This document shows, in pieces, positions 46,496 to 55,993 of a DNA stretch of 64,000 nucleotides (its first letter is position 1; each line of letters starts with the position of its first letter). A program made the position numbers and the translations under genes. The notes under the pieces are model-generated. The model was not told the origin of the DNA. It saw nothing but the letters and a program-made list of their open reading frames with translations, and did not search any database. Source of the DNA: Arcanobacterium buesumense (GTDB lineage Bacteria > Actinomycetota > Actinomycetes > Actinomycetales > Actinomycetaceae); contig NZ_CP050804.1 of assembly GCF_012563545.1 (NCBI RefSeq), forward strand, positions 930,001 to 994,000. Direction: 5' to 3'.

Positions 46496-49400
46496 TTAGC
46501 GGAAATCTCGTGAATTGCTATGAATTATTACTTCAAGCATCTCAACACCATCAGCAATAAAATTAACCGCTCCATCACATCGTTCTACTATTCCACGAAT
46601 AATAAGAGCATTATTTTTCAGCTCTCTTTTATATCTTTCCCATAAGCCATAAGAACACACAATATTCATCATTCCAGTTTCGTCTTCAAGAGAAATAAAC
46701 ATTATGCCATGTGCCGTTCTGGGACGTTGACGATGAGTGACATAACCGGCGATACGCAGCCGGTTTCCTAACGTTTTTTCACTAGCCTGCTTAATAGTTA
46801 ACACTCCATCACGTTCTAAAATTTTTCGATGGAATTCCATGGGATGTTGAAAAGGCGTTGTGTTCGTAAAGTAAAAATCTGCCCTATGTTTCTCTTCAGA
46901 TTTCATTTCGGGAAGAGCGCCACTCTCAACACCAAATGCTGTTCCAGGGATGGTGGGCTGGAAGTAATCACTTATACGATACCCAGTAAAAGCTACACTC
47001 TGCGCTGCCCATATACCTTCACGTCGCGAAACTCCGAGGCTATCAAGTGTTCCTGCCCCAGCTAAGTATCGAATATGCCGATCTGATAATTCTGCCCGAT
47101 AAGCTAAATCTGATACCGATGTAAAATTATGAGTCTTACGTGCTTGAATAATACGATCAGCTGCTTTCCCTAAACCGCTAATATCTGACAGCCCTAATCG
47201 AATACCTAAATGTGGATGCTTATCCACGTGAGCCATTCTCTCTAAGTCTCCTTGCGCTTGGTGGGCAGAAAATTCTTGAACACTTGCAGATAAATCAGAC
47301 CAACATACATCAATTGGCAAGATGTTAATACCATGTAAGCGGGCATCAGCCAGTAGCGATTGCGGAGAATAAAAACCTAACGGCTGCGAAGCCAAAAGAG
47401 CGGCATAAAAATGCTCTGGATAATGCACTTTAAGCCAAGCACTTGCGTAAACTAACTACGCAAACGAAAACGCATGTGATTCTGGAAAACCAAAATCAGC
47501 AAAGGCATCGAGTTTATGAAATATTTCTTCAGCCGTTGAGTACTCTATTCCACGTGCACTCATACCCTCGATTAATTCATCACGCAACTGAGCTACCCTC
47601 TCATGGCTACGTTTCGCACTCATCGCTTTCCGAAGCCGATCAGCTTGTGCCGGACTAAAGCCTGCCGTATCGATTGCAATTCGCATTAATTGTTCTTGAA
47701 AAAGCGGAATTCCTAAAGTTTTTCTAATGCAGGTTTAAGCAACGGATGAGCATACGTAACTTTTTCATGTCCTCGTCGTCGTGAAATATATGGATGAACA
47801 CTATCTCCTTGGATCGGTCCTGGACGAACCAGAGCAACTTCAATAACAATGTCATAAAAGGACCGTGGCCGTAAGCGTGGCAATGTAGCCATCTGTGCCC
47901 GCGACTCCACTTGAAAAACTCCAACTGTATCGGCTGCACACAATAGGTCATATACTCGTGAATCTTCCTGATCATTATTGTGCAAACCCACAGGTTTCCC
48001 ATCGAAACCCAGTACGCCAGAACGTTGAATCTGTGTAAATGCTATCCGTAATGCACTCAGCATCCCTAAGCCCAATAAATCGAATTTAACAAGCCCCGCT
48101 TCAGCACAGTCTTCTTTATCCCACTGCAATACTGTTCTGCCGGGTTTTGTTGCCCACTGAACAGTGGCATACCTCTATTACTGGGCGATCACAAAGCACC
48201 ATTCCACCTGAATGAATTTCCACATGGCGTGGCAAATCTTGCATTTGTTGAGCAATCTCAACTACTTTTTGTGGTACACCGTCAAGCAACTCTGTACTGG
48301 GGCGCCCAACAGTCCAGCTATCTATCTGTGCATGATCGTAGCCCAACGCTCGGGCACAATCACGTATTGCTGATTTTGGACGATAAGTAATCACATTAGC
48401 CACTTGAGCTGCATGATTCGTCCATAGCGTTGGTAAATATGCTGGATAACGCGTTCACGTTCCCGCGCCTCAATATCAAGATCAATATCAGGTGGCTCTA
48501 CTCGATCCGGAGAAAGGAAACGCTCAAACAACATTTTATGTCGAACTGCATCAACGGCTGTTATCCCTAACGCAAAGCACACCGCAGAATTTGCTGCAGA
48601 GCCTCTTCCCTGACACCAAATCTGTTCTTTCCGACAAAAAGAAACTATTTCTTCAACTATTAAAAAATAGCCAGAAAAACCTAGCTCTTCAATCACTCCC
48701 AGTTCATGGTCAAGAACCTTCCATGCGTCCGGTGCCTGTGTTCTATCGCCATAACGGCTATACGCACCGCGCTCTACTAAATGCGAAAGCCACGAATGCT
48801 CATCGTGTGGAGCTGGAACAGGAAAAACTGGAAGGTTGGGCTTGAGGAGCGAAAAATCAATCGCATATCTCTGGCCTAGCTCCTCTCGCGTAGTCCGCTG
48901 CTTGCGGATAGTCTCGCTGTATTTCTGACATTTGTTGGCGAGATCGTAACATACGAGCAGACACGTCCATTTTAGGTCTTATCTGCTCTAGATTTTTCCG
49001 GTAACGCGTTGCAGCGAGAACGTCTCCTAGAGGTTTTTGACCCCAATAGGCCTATGGACATCCCCAGTTGCCACACATGCTACACCGGCTTCCTCTGCAA
49101 TGCCGCTGTAGCAGTAATCGCCGCTCGCGATCATACGGATCTCCATAGGCCACTAGCTCCATCGCTATATTATCTTTGCCAAAAAGATCGATTAGCCCCT
49201 GCAATTCTCGGCGGGCGCTTTCTACTGCCCACACCCCAGATTTTTGTTCAAGTACCCGGTAGACATGACTATGACGTGCGCCAGTAAAAATATGCCATAA
49301 ATTCTTACTCCGCTCTGCCAGTGTAGCAATATCATAGGTAGCCGAACTTTTCTCAGATGATGCGAGAAAAGCTTCACCGATGCAACGAGAAAGAGTCTGA

Positions 49401-49660
49401 TAGCCCGCGACAGATTTTGATAATACGACCATGTGAGGGCCGTGTTTCGCCAAGCGTAATTCAGAACCAATCACCGTCGGCATGCAATATTTTCGAGCGG
49501 CTTGAGCAAAACGTACAACCCCCGGAAAACCATCATAATCTGTAATAGCCAGTGCTGATAACTCTAATTCTGTAGCACGTTTTACTAATTCATCCGGTTC
49601 AGATGTTCCGGTGAGAAAAGAATAAGCTGAATGTAGATGCAATTCTGCGTAATGGCTCAT
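46496..49660 (-). pseudogene. dnaE2: Decayed error-prone DNA polymerase DnaE2 (ImuC)
   Basis: All parts of a ~1050-residue DnaE2 are present in order on the minus strand but in several frames: PHP domain (AELHLHSAYSFLTG) at the 5' end, polymerase domain (CQGRGSAANSAVCFALG, EPPDIDLDIEARERE), later PHP-finger-like FADFGFPESHAFSFA and a C-terminal OB domain (RIAGYVTHRQRPRTAHG). Frame changes are visible near 49120, 49030 (an extra CT), 48890, 48418, 48167 and 47720, plus an in-frame TAG at 47456-47458. No full-length product is possible. It is the third gene of an SOS-controlled ImuA-ImuB-DnaE2 mutasome. Confidence 0.93.
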
Positions 49661-51113
49661 TGATATATTCCCTCAATCCACCATTGCTCCTGCTCGCGAA
49701 AGATAAGAAAAGCGCTACGTGCACTAACACATTGCAACCAAGCACGGTGATAATTTTTTTCTGAAGTCCACCATCCCTCAGTCTGTATCCACGGACCTGA
49801 AATCTTTATTATTCGATGTTCTTCATCGTGGTATCGCACAATAACGGAATCTATTTTTTCGCAGTGCTCCTGGCAAAAAAGAACACCATCACTGGTAACT
49901 AAGCATTCGTGTCCATAAGCATCTTTAGGCTGAATTTTTTCTGGTTTTTCTAGCATTATCGTAGGCCACGGGTGCGGCAATTGACTTTCCCATTTTTCCG
50001 GTGCGGATTCTTTCACATCCGCACCCCACTGGACATATTTATAGGTGTCTCGTGGATAACGGCCGCCATAGTAGACACCTTGTTTAACCGATGTTTGCCC
50101 TAATAAACTTCGTACTCGTTCCACTGCTCGCTGAACATCGCGATAATATGTGTCATCTCCTCCCCAGAGGAAATCCTGTACAGTGCCGAAAGGATAGAGA
50201 TCGTAAGCGCCTAAGGCCAGTTCGACTATCCCAACATCGAAGGTCTCATGATCTTGTGTATTCACAGCTTGTTCTCGCAACCAGGCAGACAGTTGCCAAC
50301 GAATACGTTGCGAAATACTTTTGGCATCCATTTCACGCATCTGCCACGTACGATATCTACGCTCTGCCGTATTCAACTTAATAAATATTCGTAATTCCCG
50401 TGCAAGAGCATGCCGACGGTTTAACTGATCTACAAGCTCATAGGACAAAGATTGTACTAAGAAAGCAATCTGATCTGAATGCGTCACCGGTTCGTCATAA
50501 ACACGTTCGACAACTATGCTTTCGATTCCTTGATAAGGTTGTGGAAAAGGGTCAGCTCCTTCTATAAGCTCAAAAACTTCCTGTGCTGTTTTTCCGAAAC
50601 GAGTAAGAAAAGCTCGCCTATCTACCTGACGAACATCAGAAATCCGTTTCAACCCCAAAGTTCAGCTATAGCAGTAAACTCATGAAGCCTTTGATATTTT
50701 TCGCTCGGAAAATATGAGCATAAAAGACTCCTGATCGATAAATCATCTAAAATTTCAGCAGTGCTTTCTGCATAGAAGTCTCGATAAGCTGCCTGCACAG
50801 CAGCAAAAACTCCAGGAGCACAACCAATATGCGCTTCTAACCCTAGATTAAATGCTAAATCTCCGATAAGAAGTTCAGCGAGCTGATTGATAGTATGCGT
50901 ACGCGGCACAATGAAAACAGCTAATCCTGGCTCAAGCACGGCACAGTGTAAAACGTGAGAAGAAATAATTTCCATCACATCGTTGAATTTTTGCCCGTTT
51001 AATGCACTGGCTTCCGGTGTAACACCGAGCCCTGTTTTATGCAAAGATATCCTTTCCACATTTTCAGGAAAAGCAAGCAGTGACCAGTCTGGAATCCAGA
51101 CGACTCCATACAT
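49657..51113 (-). pseudogene. imuB: ImuB (Y-family-like mutasome adaptor), frameshifted
   Basis: ImuB is a catalytically dead Y-family polymerase relative that links DnaE2 to the beta clamp. The first frame (51113 to 50649, 154 residues) begins MYGVVWIPDWSLLAF and stops at AELWG; the next frame (50658 to 49657) continues GLKRISDVRQVDRRAFL. A single extra G in the GGGG run near 50653-50656 would restore one ~487-residue frame. The lone lesion sits in a homopolymer, so recent loss or sequencing error is possible. It starts right after imuA and overlaps dnaE2 by 4 nt. Confidence 0.88.
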
Positions 51114-51758
51114 TTAGGCGCAACTCCATCCACTACCAGTTAGCTTAATATTCGTGCTTCCCTGCCATGAAGATATTTTGTATTCAAGATGAGAAATAGG
51201 GCCAATTTCCGCAATATAGCGATGTTTGCGTAGTAGTGTACCGGACACATAAGTTATTTGGCTATGTATCTGATGAACGCTTCCCGCCCAGTTTCCCAAG
51301 CTTAAAAATAAACCTGATCGAGTGCGCACTTTTCGTGTCAAAATCCGTTGCTGGCTATACGGAACTAGGTTTGAAGGAGCAATAACAACATCGAATCCCT
51401 CAACCAACGCTGATAATACTTGCGCTGGAAAATGTGAGACATGCGGAACTAGTGCGCACTTCTCTAATGAAATTCCGCTAAGTATCGCAAGATCGCAACT
51501 CCATGTTGGCATCCCAAGACAAGCTATCCAAGCCCCTTGCTGAGCCGCTATCCCAGCTAAAAATGCGCATAAACTCAGTGAACCTGAAACCTCAACAACA
51601 CTTCCACGGCTGATACCTTGCGGAAAAACAGCAGCTAAATAAGACGGGACTGCATAAGCATTATGCAAGCCATCATCACTGCGCACACTCCGAATGCCCA
51701 GATTTTGCTCTGTTTCTTCTAGTACACGTCGCGCTACTGCAAGCCGACTATCCACCAC
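51114..51758 (-). CDS. imuA: ImuA-like RecA-fold mutasome protein
   Basis: First gene of the mutasome. The 214-residue protein resembles a shortened RecA core: RGSVVEVSGSLSLCAFLAG stands in the P-loop position but lacks a canonical GKT, as usual for ImuA/ImuA'. The frame is intact. Two GTG codons (51758 and 51755) could start it. A LexA-type box lies 11 bp upstream. With imuB and dnaE2 broken, it has no visible partners left in this locus. Confidence 0.85.
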   Translation of the reverse strand: MVDSRLAVARRVLEETEQNLGIRSVRSDDGLHNAYAVPSYLAAVFPQGISRGSVVEVSGSLSLCAFLAGIAAQQGAWIACLGMPTWSCDLAILSGISLEKCALVPHVSHFPAQVLSALVEGFDVVIAPSNLVPYSQQRILTRKVRTRSGLFLSLGNWAGSVHQIHSQITYVSGTLLRKHRYIAEIGPISHLEYKISSWQGSTNIKLTGSGWSCA

Positions 51759-51768
51759 TCACCCTCAC

Positions 51769-51784
51769 TCGAACATCTGTTCGA
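51769..51784. promoter_or_regulatory. SOS box (LexA operator) upstream of imuA
   Basis: Perfect 16-bp palindrome TCGAAC-N4-GTTCGA, the actinobacterial LexA consensus, located just downstream of a minus-strand TATAAGAT (51793-51786) and 11 bp before the imuA start. Binding would block the promoter. Confidence 0.85.
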
Positions 51785-51830
51785 TATCTTATATCGGGGC
51801 TCCCACGTAAAACTAGTTACGTTTTTACGC

Positions 51831-51836
51831 TAATCT
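51831..51836 (+). promoter_or_regulatory. -10 element TAATCT, leaderless trmL
   Basis: TAATCT ends 6 nt before the GTG at 51843. Confidence 0.5.
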
Positions 51837-51842
51837 TAAAAG

Positions 51843-52319
51843 GTGTTAAATTTCGTATTTCATGAACCTAAAATCCCGGGCAACACCGGCAACGCAATCC
51901 GCTTAGCAGCATGCACCGGAGCTCGCCTACACCTGATTGAACCGCTGGCATTTAATTTCGACGACGCACATCTACGTCGTGCAGGCCTGGACTATCACGA
52001 CCTTGCTGACGTCGTCATCCACTCTAATTGGGAAGCAGCTAAAGCCTACTTCGGTGACACACATCGTGTTTTTGCTTTCACCTCCCACACAGAAAACAGC
52101 TATGCCGATGAACGCTATTGTGATGAAGATATTTTCCTCTTCGGAACCGAGCCTACTGGTTTGCCTGACGATGTCCTCAACGATCCGTACATCACTAAGC
52201 ACGTGCGCATCCCTATGCTCCCGGGACGCCGATCGCTAAATTTAGCAAATTCGGCTTCAATTGCCGTCTACGAAGCCTGGCGTCAGCTCGGCTTTCCGGC
52301 CGCCGCAGATATTTCCTAA
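51843..52319 (+). CDS. trmL: tRNA (cytidine/uridine-2'-O-)-methyltransferase TrmL
   Basis: A 158-residue SpoU-family (SPOUT) methylase that modifies the wobble nucleotide of some tRNA-Leu. It shows the family motifs: EPKIPGNTGNAIRLAACTG near the N-terminus, FLFGTEPTGLP and the C-terminal RSLNLANSASIAVYE, which forms the SAM-binding knot. Length fits TrmL. Start GTG, leaderless. Two tRNA-Leu genes lie in the same window, which is coincidence rather than evidence. Confidence 0.92.
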   Translation: MLNFVFHEPKIPGNTGNAIRLAACTGARLHLIEPLAFNFDDAHLRRAGLDYHDLADVVIHSNWEAAKAYFGDTHRVFAFTSHTENSYADERYCDEDIFLFGTEPTGLPDDVLNDPYITKHVRIPMLPGRRSLNLANSASIAVYEAWRQLGFPAAADIS

Positions 52320-52338
52320 CTACTGCCAACGCCGTGCT

Positions 52339-52371
52339 GGGTATACCCCGCAGACTTTTGCCGGGTATACC
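52339..52371. promoter_or_regulatory. Twin GGGTATACC operator-like sites before the XRE gene
   Basis: Two copies of GGGTATACC (52339-52347 and 52363-52371), each holding the 8-bp palindrome GGTATACC, are 24 bp apart and end 14 bp before the XRE start codon. This layout suggests autoregulation. Confidence 0.55.
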
Positions 52372-52385
52372 TCAATCCTTAAAGT

Positions 52386-52685
52386 ATGGCTGAATACTCA
52401 TATGCAGAACGTGTTTTAGGAAATGTATTAGGCAAAACTCTAGCTCGCCGTCGTCGTGAACTAGGGAAAACTCAAGAACAAGTTGCCTACGAAGCGCAGA
52501 TAAATCGGGAGCATTACCAACAAATGGAATATGGGCGCTCAGATCGGAAACGAAACTCACCGCTCAACCCGCGGCTTAGTACACTCATTAAGCTCTCGAT
52601 CGTCCTCGATATTCCAATAGAAGTGCTACTACGCGATGCTCTGGCCGCATATCATTATGTGCGCGGACAAGAAAACCAGTTTTAG
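52386..52685 (+). CDS. XRE-family helix-turn-helix regulator
   Basis: A 99-residue protein with an HTH_3-type DNA-binding domain: LARRRRELGKTQEQVAYEA (about residues 19-37), then REHYQQMEYGR and a helical C-terminal part with LIKLSIVLDIPIEVLL. No second domain. It probably controls its own promoter through the twin GGTATACC palindromes. The 3' end overlaps the convergent SpoU methylase gene by 4 bp. Targets elsewhere unknown. Confidence 0.88.
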   Translation: MAEYSYAERVLGNVLGKTLARRRRELGKTQEQVAYEAQINREHYQQMEYGRSDRKRNSPLNPRLSTLIKLSIVLDIPIEVLLRDALAAYHYVRGQENQF

Positions 52686-53527
52686 CGCACTCGTAGCTCC
52701 CATGCCGCAACTGCACCAGCGGCTGCAACATTAAGCGAATCGACATTGCCGGTCATCGGAATAATCACCGCATGGTCGGCATGTGAAATTGTCGCTTGGC
52801 TCAAGCCATCACCTTCAGTACCTAGAATCAGGGCCACTTTAGAATCTGATGCTTGGACTTCTGGAAGACGCGCGAATTCATCTAGTGTCATCGCATCTTT
52901 CCGTAAGGCCAGAGAAGCCGTTATCCAACCGTAGTCCTTTAGCACTTGCATTGAACTCGGCCAGTGCGTTATTCGGGTCCACGGGACTTGAAAAACTGTT
53001 CCCATTGACACTCGAACGGCACGTCGATACAACGGATCAGAGGCCGAATCGGTCAGTAAAACGGCATCAAAACCAAGTGCCGCCATGGAGCGGAAAACAG
53101 CACCTACATTGGTATGATTGACCAGGTTTTCCAGAACAACAATACGTCGAGCTGTAGAATTATCACCAATAAGCTCCTCAAGCGAGGGTAATGCTGGCCG
53201 ATTCATGGCAGCTAAGGCACCTCGATGCACATGAAAGCCGGTGAGTTTTTCAATAAGCTCTTCACTAGCTACATAGACTGGCACGTCTGCCCCGTCGCGA
53301 GCACCAGTAGCTTGAGCGATAATTGGCTCTAAGGGAGAAAGCCACCGATGAGACATAATAAACGATCGAGGGGTATGCCCAGCAGCTACTGCTCGCCCAA
53401 TAACTTTATCGCCTTCGGCCATATAAAGTCCGCGTTCGGCTTCCAAACTTTTCCGCAATGCAACATCAGTCAACGACGTGTAGTCAACTAATCGTGGATC
53501 GTCTAAAGTTTCTAGCTCAATTATCAC
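52682..53527 (-). CDS. SpoU/TrmH-family RNA 2'-O-methyltransferase
   Basis: A 281-residue SPOUT methylase with an N-terminal L7Ae-like substrate-binding segment and a C-terminal catalytic domain: VLENLVNHTNVGAVFRSMAA (motif 1), then ILGTEGDGLS and MTGNVDSLNVAAAGAVAAWE. Target is probably 23S rRNA or tRNA; the exact site cannot be assigned. Start GTG 53527 is 7 nt after TACACT, leaderless. Confidence 0.88.
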   Translation of the reverse strand: MIIELETLDDPRLVDYTSLTDVALRKSLEAERGLYMAEGDKVIGRAVAAGHTPRSFIMSHRWLSPLEPIIAQATGARDGADVPVYVASEELIEKLTGFHVHRGALAAMNRPALPSLEELIGDNSTARRIVVLENLVNHTNVGAVFRSMAALGFDAVLLTDSASDPLYRRAVRVSMGTVFQVPWTRITHWPSSMQVLKDYGWITASLALRKDAMTLDEFARLPEVQASDSKVALILGTEGDGLSQATISHADHAVIIPMTGNVDSLNVAAAGAVAAWELRVR

Positions 53528-53534
53528 GTCTCTT

Positions 53535-53540
53535 AGTGTA
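53535..53540 (-). promoter_or_regulatory. -10 element TACACT, leaderless SpoU methylase gene
   Basis: TACACT ends 7 nt before the GTG at 53527; it abuts the terminator of the SPFH gene. Confidence 0.45.
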
Positions 53541-53541
53541 C

Positions 53542-53582
53542 AAGACTCCCGCTTACTGTTTTACCTAGCAAGCGGGAGTCTT
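53542..53582 (-). terminator. Terminator downstream of the SPFH gene
   Basis: 13-bp inverted repeat (53542-53554 / 53570-53582) with a 15-nt loop just after the SPFH stop codon. Confidence 0.65.
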
Positions 53583-53603
53583 AGCGTGAGATATCAGAAA
53601 CTA

Positions 53604-54662
53604 TCAGGACTGCTGACCAGATTCTTCAGCAACTTCGATAGCCCGGTTAGCTTCTCCCTTGGCATCTGCAAGAGCTTCATCAGTGCTTTGCAAATTCGTC
53701 TGGGCGAGTGAAGTGGCAAACTCATTATCATCGAGTCCGCTAAAATCCACTTCCACATCTTCTTCCGATGTCTTGCCTGTAAAACCAGCAGTAACAGCAT
53801 TGAGAGCAGCAGTTAGTTCAGTTGGAACAATCCAAAGCTTCGACGACGAAGATTCAGCAATTTGCGGCAACATCTTCAAATATTCGTAGGACAATAGTTT
53901 AGGATCAGCATTGCCCCGGTGGATAGCATCAAAAACCTGCAAAATAGCCCGAGACTCGCCTTGGGCTTGCAGGATAGCAGCTTGAGCTTGTCCTTCAGCA
54001 CGCAAAATTTGCGACTGTTTTTCACCTTCAGCAGTTAAAATAGCGGACTGTTTAATGCCTTCCGCGGTTAGAATCGCAGCGCGACGATCACGTTCCGCTT
54101 TCATCTGCTGTTCCATTGCTGACTGAACAGTAGCGGGTGGATCAATAGCTTTTAGTTCCACCCGGGAAACACGAATTCCCCATCGGCCGGTTGCTTCATC
54201 TAGCACACCACGTAACTGACCGTTTATTTGATCTCGTCCTGTTAGCGCTTGCTCCATATCCATGGAACCAATAATGTTACGCAAGGTAGTTACCGCCAAC
54301 TGCTCAATTGCTGCCATCGGATTAGCAATTTCGTATGTGGCAGCTTCTGGTTGAGTGACTTGATAATAGATAACGGTGTCAATATTTACCACGATATTAT
54401 CGGAAGTAATCACCGGCTGCGGTGGGAAAGGAACAACTTGCTCACGCATATCGATTCGCTGACGCACCGAGTCAATAAAAGGAACAAGGAAGTGTAGCCC
54501 CGGTTTCAACGTCTTATGATATTTACCAAGCCGTTCAACAATAACCGTAAATCCTTGATGCACCTGCAAAACTGCACGCCAAATAGCAACTACAATCAGT
54601 AACGCTAAAATAGATAGTACAACGAGTAAAATAATGGATCCGATATCAGACTCATTCCCCAT
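53604..54662 (-). CDS. SPFH/band 7 domain protein (stomatin-like)
   Basis: A 352-residue membrane-anchored SPFH protein: one N-terminal transmembrane segment (about residues 8-30), the SPFH core (VIVERLGKYHKTLKPGLHF, YQVTQPEAATYEIANP), then an Ala/Glu/Gln-rich coiled-coil with repeats of ILTAEG/ILRAEG and an acidic tail. Such proteins form membrane microdomain scaffolds with NfeD partners. ATG 54662 with AAAGG upstream is chosen. It follows the NfeD gene (54684), its usual partner. Confidence 0.9.
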   Translation of the reverse strand: MGNESDIGSIILLVVLSILALLIVVAIWRAVLQVHQGFTVIVERLGKYHKTLKPGLHFLVPFIDSVRQRIDMREQVVPFPPQPVITSDNIVVNIDTVIYYQVTQPEAATYEIANPMAAIEQLAVTTLRNIIGSMDMEQALTGRDQINGQLRGVLDEATGRWGIRVSRVELKAIDPPATVQSAMEQQMKAERDRRAAILTAEGIKQSAILTAEGEKQSQILRAEGQAQAAILQAQGESRAILQVFDAIHRGNADPKLLSYEYLKMLPQIAESSSSKLWIVPTELTAALNAVTAGFTGKTSEEDVEVDFSGLDDNEFATSLAQTNLQSTDEALADAKGEANRAIEVAEESGQQS

Positions 54663-54683
54663 TATGCACACCTTTCTTTTCTT

Positions 54684-55106
54684 TTATTGTGCGCGAACAA
54701 CAACGACTTGGGCACCTTCAACTGCAGTGACAACAACTTTTTCTTCAGCTGCAATGGGCGATTCTACGGTCTTCGCGCTCCAAATATCTCCACCAATTTT
54801 TGCTTGACCAGAATTTTCATCAATTCGCATCAAGGCGATTCCTTCTTGACCTGCTAGGGCATACACATTCGATTCGCCTTTTGATGAATTGTTGATATGC
54901 TGACGCGCCCAGGGGCGCACCAAAAACAAAAGTAGCGACGAAACGATTGCGAAAGTAACAACTTGCACAACAAGATTTCCGCCGATTGCTGACACTCCAC
55001 CCGCAGCAAGTGCACCGCCCGCAACCATAGTGAACGTAAAGTCAACAGTAAGCAATTCTAAAATCAGCAAAACAGCAGAAATTATTGCCCAAATTCCCCA
55101 CGCCAT
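54684..55106 (-). CDS. NfeD-family membrane protein
   Basis: A 140-residue short NfeD with transmembrane segments at about residues 5-60 and a C-terminal OB domain (GQEGIALMRIDENSGQAKIGGDIWSA, shown partly: GQEGIALMRI and QAKIGGDIWSAK). NfeD proteins work with SPFH proteins at the membrane. It is 21 nt upstream of the SPFH gene on the same strand, so they form an operon. Confidence 0.88.
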   Translation of the reverse strand: MAWGIWAIISAVLLILELLTVDFTFTMVAGGALAAGGVSAIGGNLVVQVVTFAIVSSLLLFLVRPWARQHINNSSKGESNVYALAGQEGIALMRIDENSGQAKIGGDIWSAKTVESPIAAEEKVVVTAVEGAQVVVVRAQ

Positions 55107-55169
55107 TGTGCCCTCCTTAGGACGATATACGTCATGAATTATATCATTTTAACTGCGGAAAATACGACA

Positions 55170-55955
55170 TTAGCGACGTGCGCTGGCGAAATATCGCCCA
55201 TCGTCATGACGTAAACGTGTTTCAACTCCAAACACTTCAGTTAGATTTGATTCAGTAAGAACATCAGCAATTTTTCCAGCAGTGTAAATTCCACCATTTT
55301 TCATCAATAAAGCGTGAGTGAATCCAAGCGGAATTTCTTCAACATGATGCGTTACTAAAATCATCACTGGCGAGTAGGGCGCTAACGCAAATTCTTCAAG
55401 CGTTTCCATCACATGCTCCCGGCCACCAAAATCAAGCCCTGCAGCCGGCTCATCAAATACAAGGATTTCTGGATCACTCATTAATGCCCTAGCAATACCA
55501 ATACGTTTACGCTCACCTGAAGAAACCGTAGCGAACGATCTGTCGGCCAAATGCGCCACACCAAGTGTTGTAAGTAGCCCAAGAGCACGTTGTGTATCTT
55601 CCTCGTCGTACTCTTCAGTCCATGAGGAATGGCGTCCATACGCAGCAGTTCGTACAACATCAAGGACGCGTTCACGCCCAGAAATTTTAGCGTCAACCGC
55701 GGCAGAAGAAACACCAACTAACGCACGTATATCGTTGAGATCTGCACTACTCGTCACTTCGCCGATCAAAGACACTTCACCTTGCGACGGGAGCATACGC
55801 CCCGAAGCAACCGCAATCAACGTCGTTTTTCCCGCCCCATTAGGACCAAGAACAACCCAGCGTTCGCCTTCGTTTACCTGCCAAGACACATTATCTAAAA
55901 TGCGATTGCCCTGCCGCTGTACGCTTACATTAGTTACGTTAAGAACTTCACTCAT
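55170..55955 (-). CDS. Orphan ABC transporter ATP-binding protein
   Basis: A 261-residue ABC ATPase: Walker A GPNGAGKTT, signature VSSGERKRIGIARAL and Walker B ILVFDEPAAGLD. No permease gene is adjacent, and the usual LSGGQ has become VSSGE. A similar orphan ATPase lies near NfeD/SPFH in other actinobacteria. Whether it energises a transporter or has a soluble role is not known. Confidence 0.88.
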   Translation of the reverse strand: MSEVLNVTNVSVQRQGNRILDNVSWQVNEGERWVVLGPNGAGKTTLIAVASGRMLPSQGEVSLIGEVTSSADLNDIRALVGVSSAAVDAKISGRERVLDVVRTAAYGRHSSWTEEYDEEDTQRALGLLTTLGVAHLADRSFATVSSGERKRIGIARALMSDPEILVFDEPAAGLDFGGREHVMETLEEFALAPYSPVMILVTHHVEEIPLGFTHALLMKNGGIYTAGKIADVLTESNLTEVFGVETRLRHDDGRYFASARR

Positions 55956-55993
55956 GCCTTAACCTTACTGCATACTCCTCACCGAGATTAACT

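Noticed and set aside
46496-49660. Fragments of dnaE2 as separate small genes
   Set aside because: They join in order into one DnaE2 sequence once frame changes are allowed, so they are remains of one gene.
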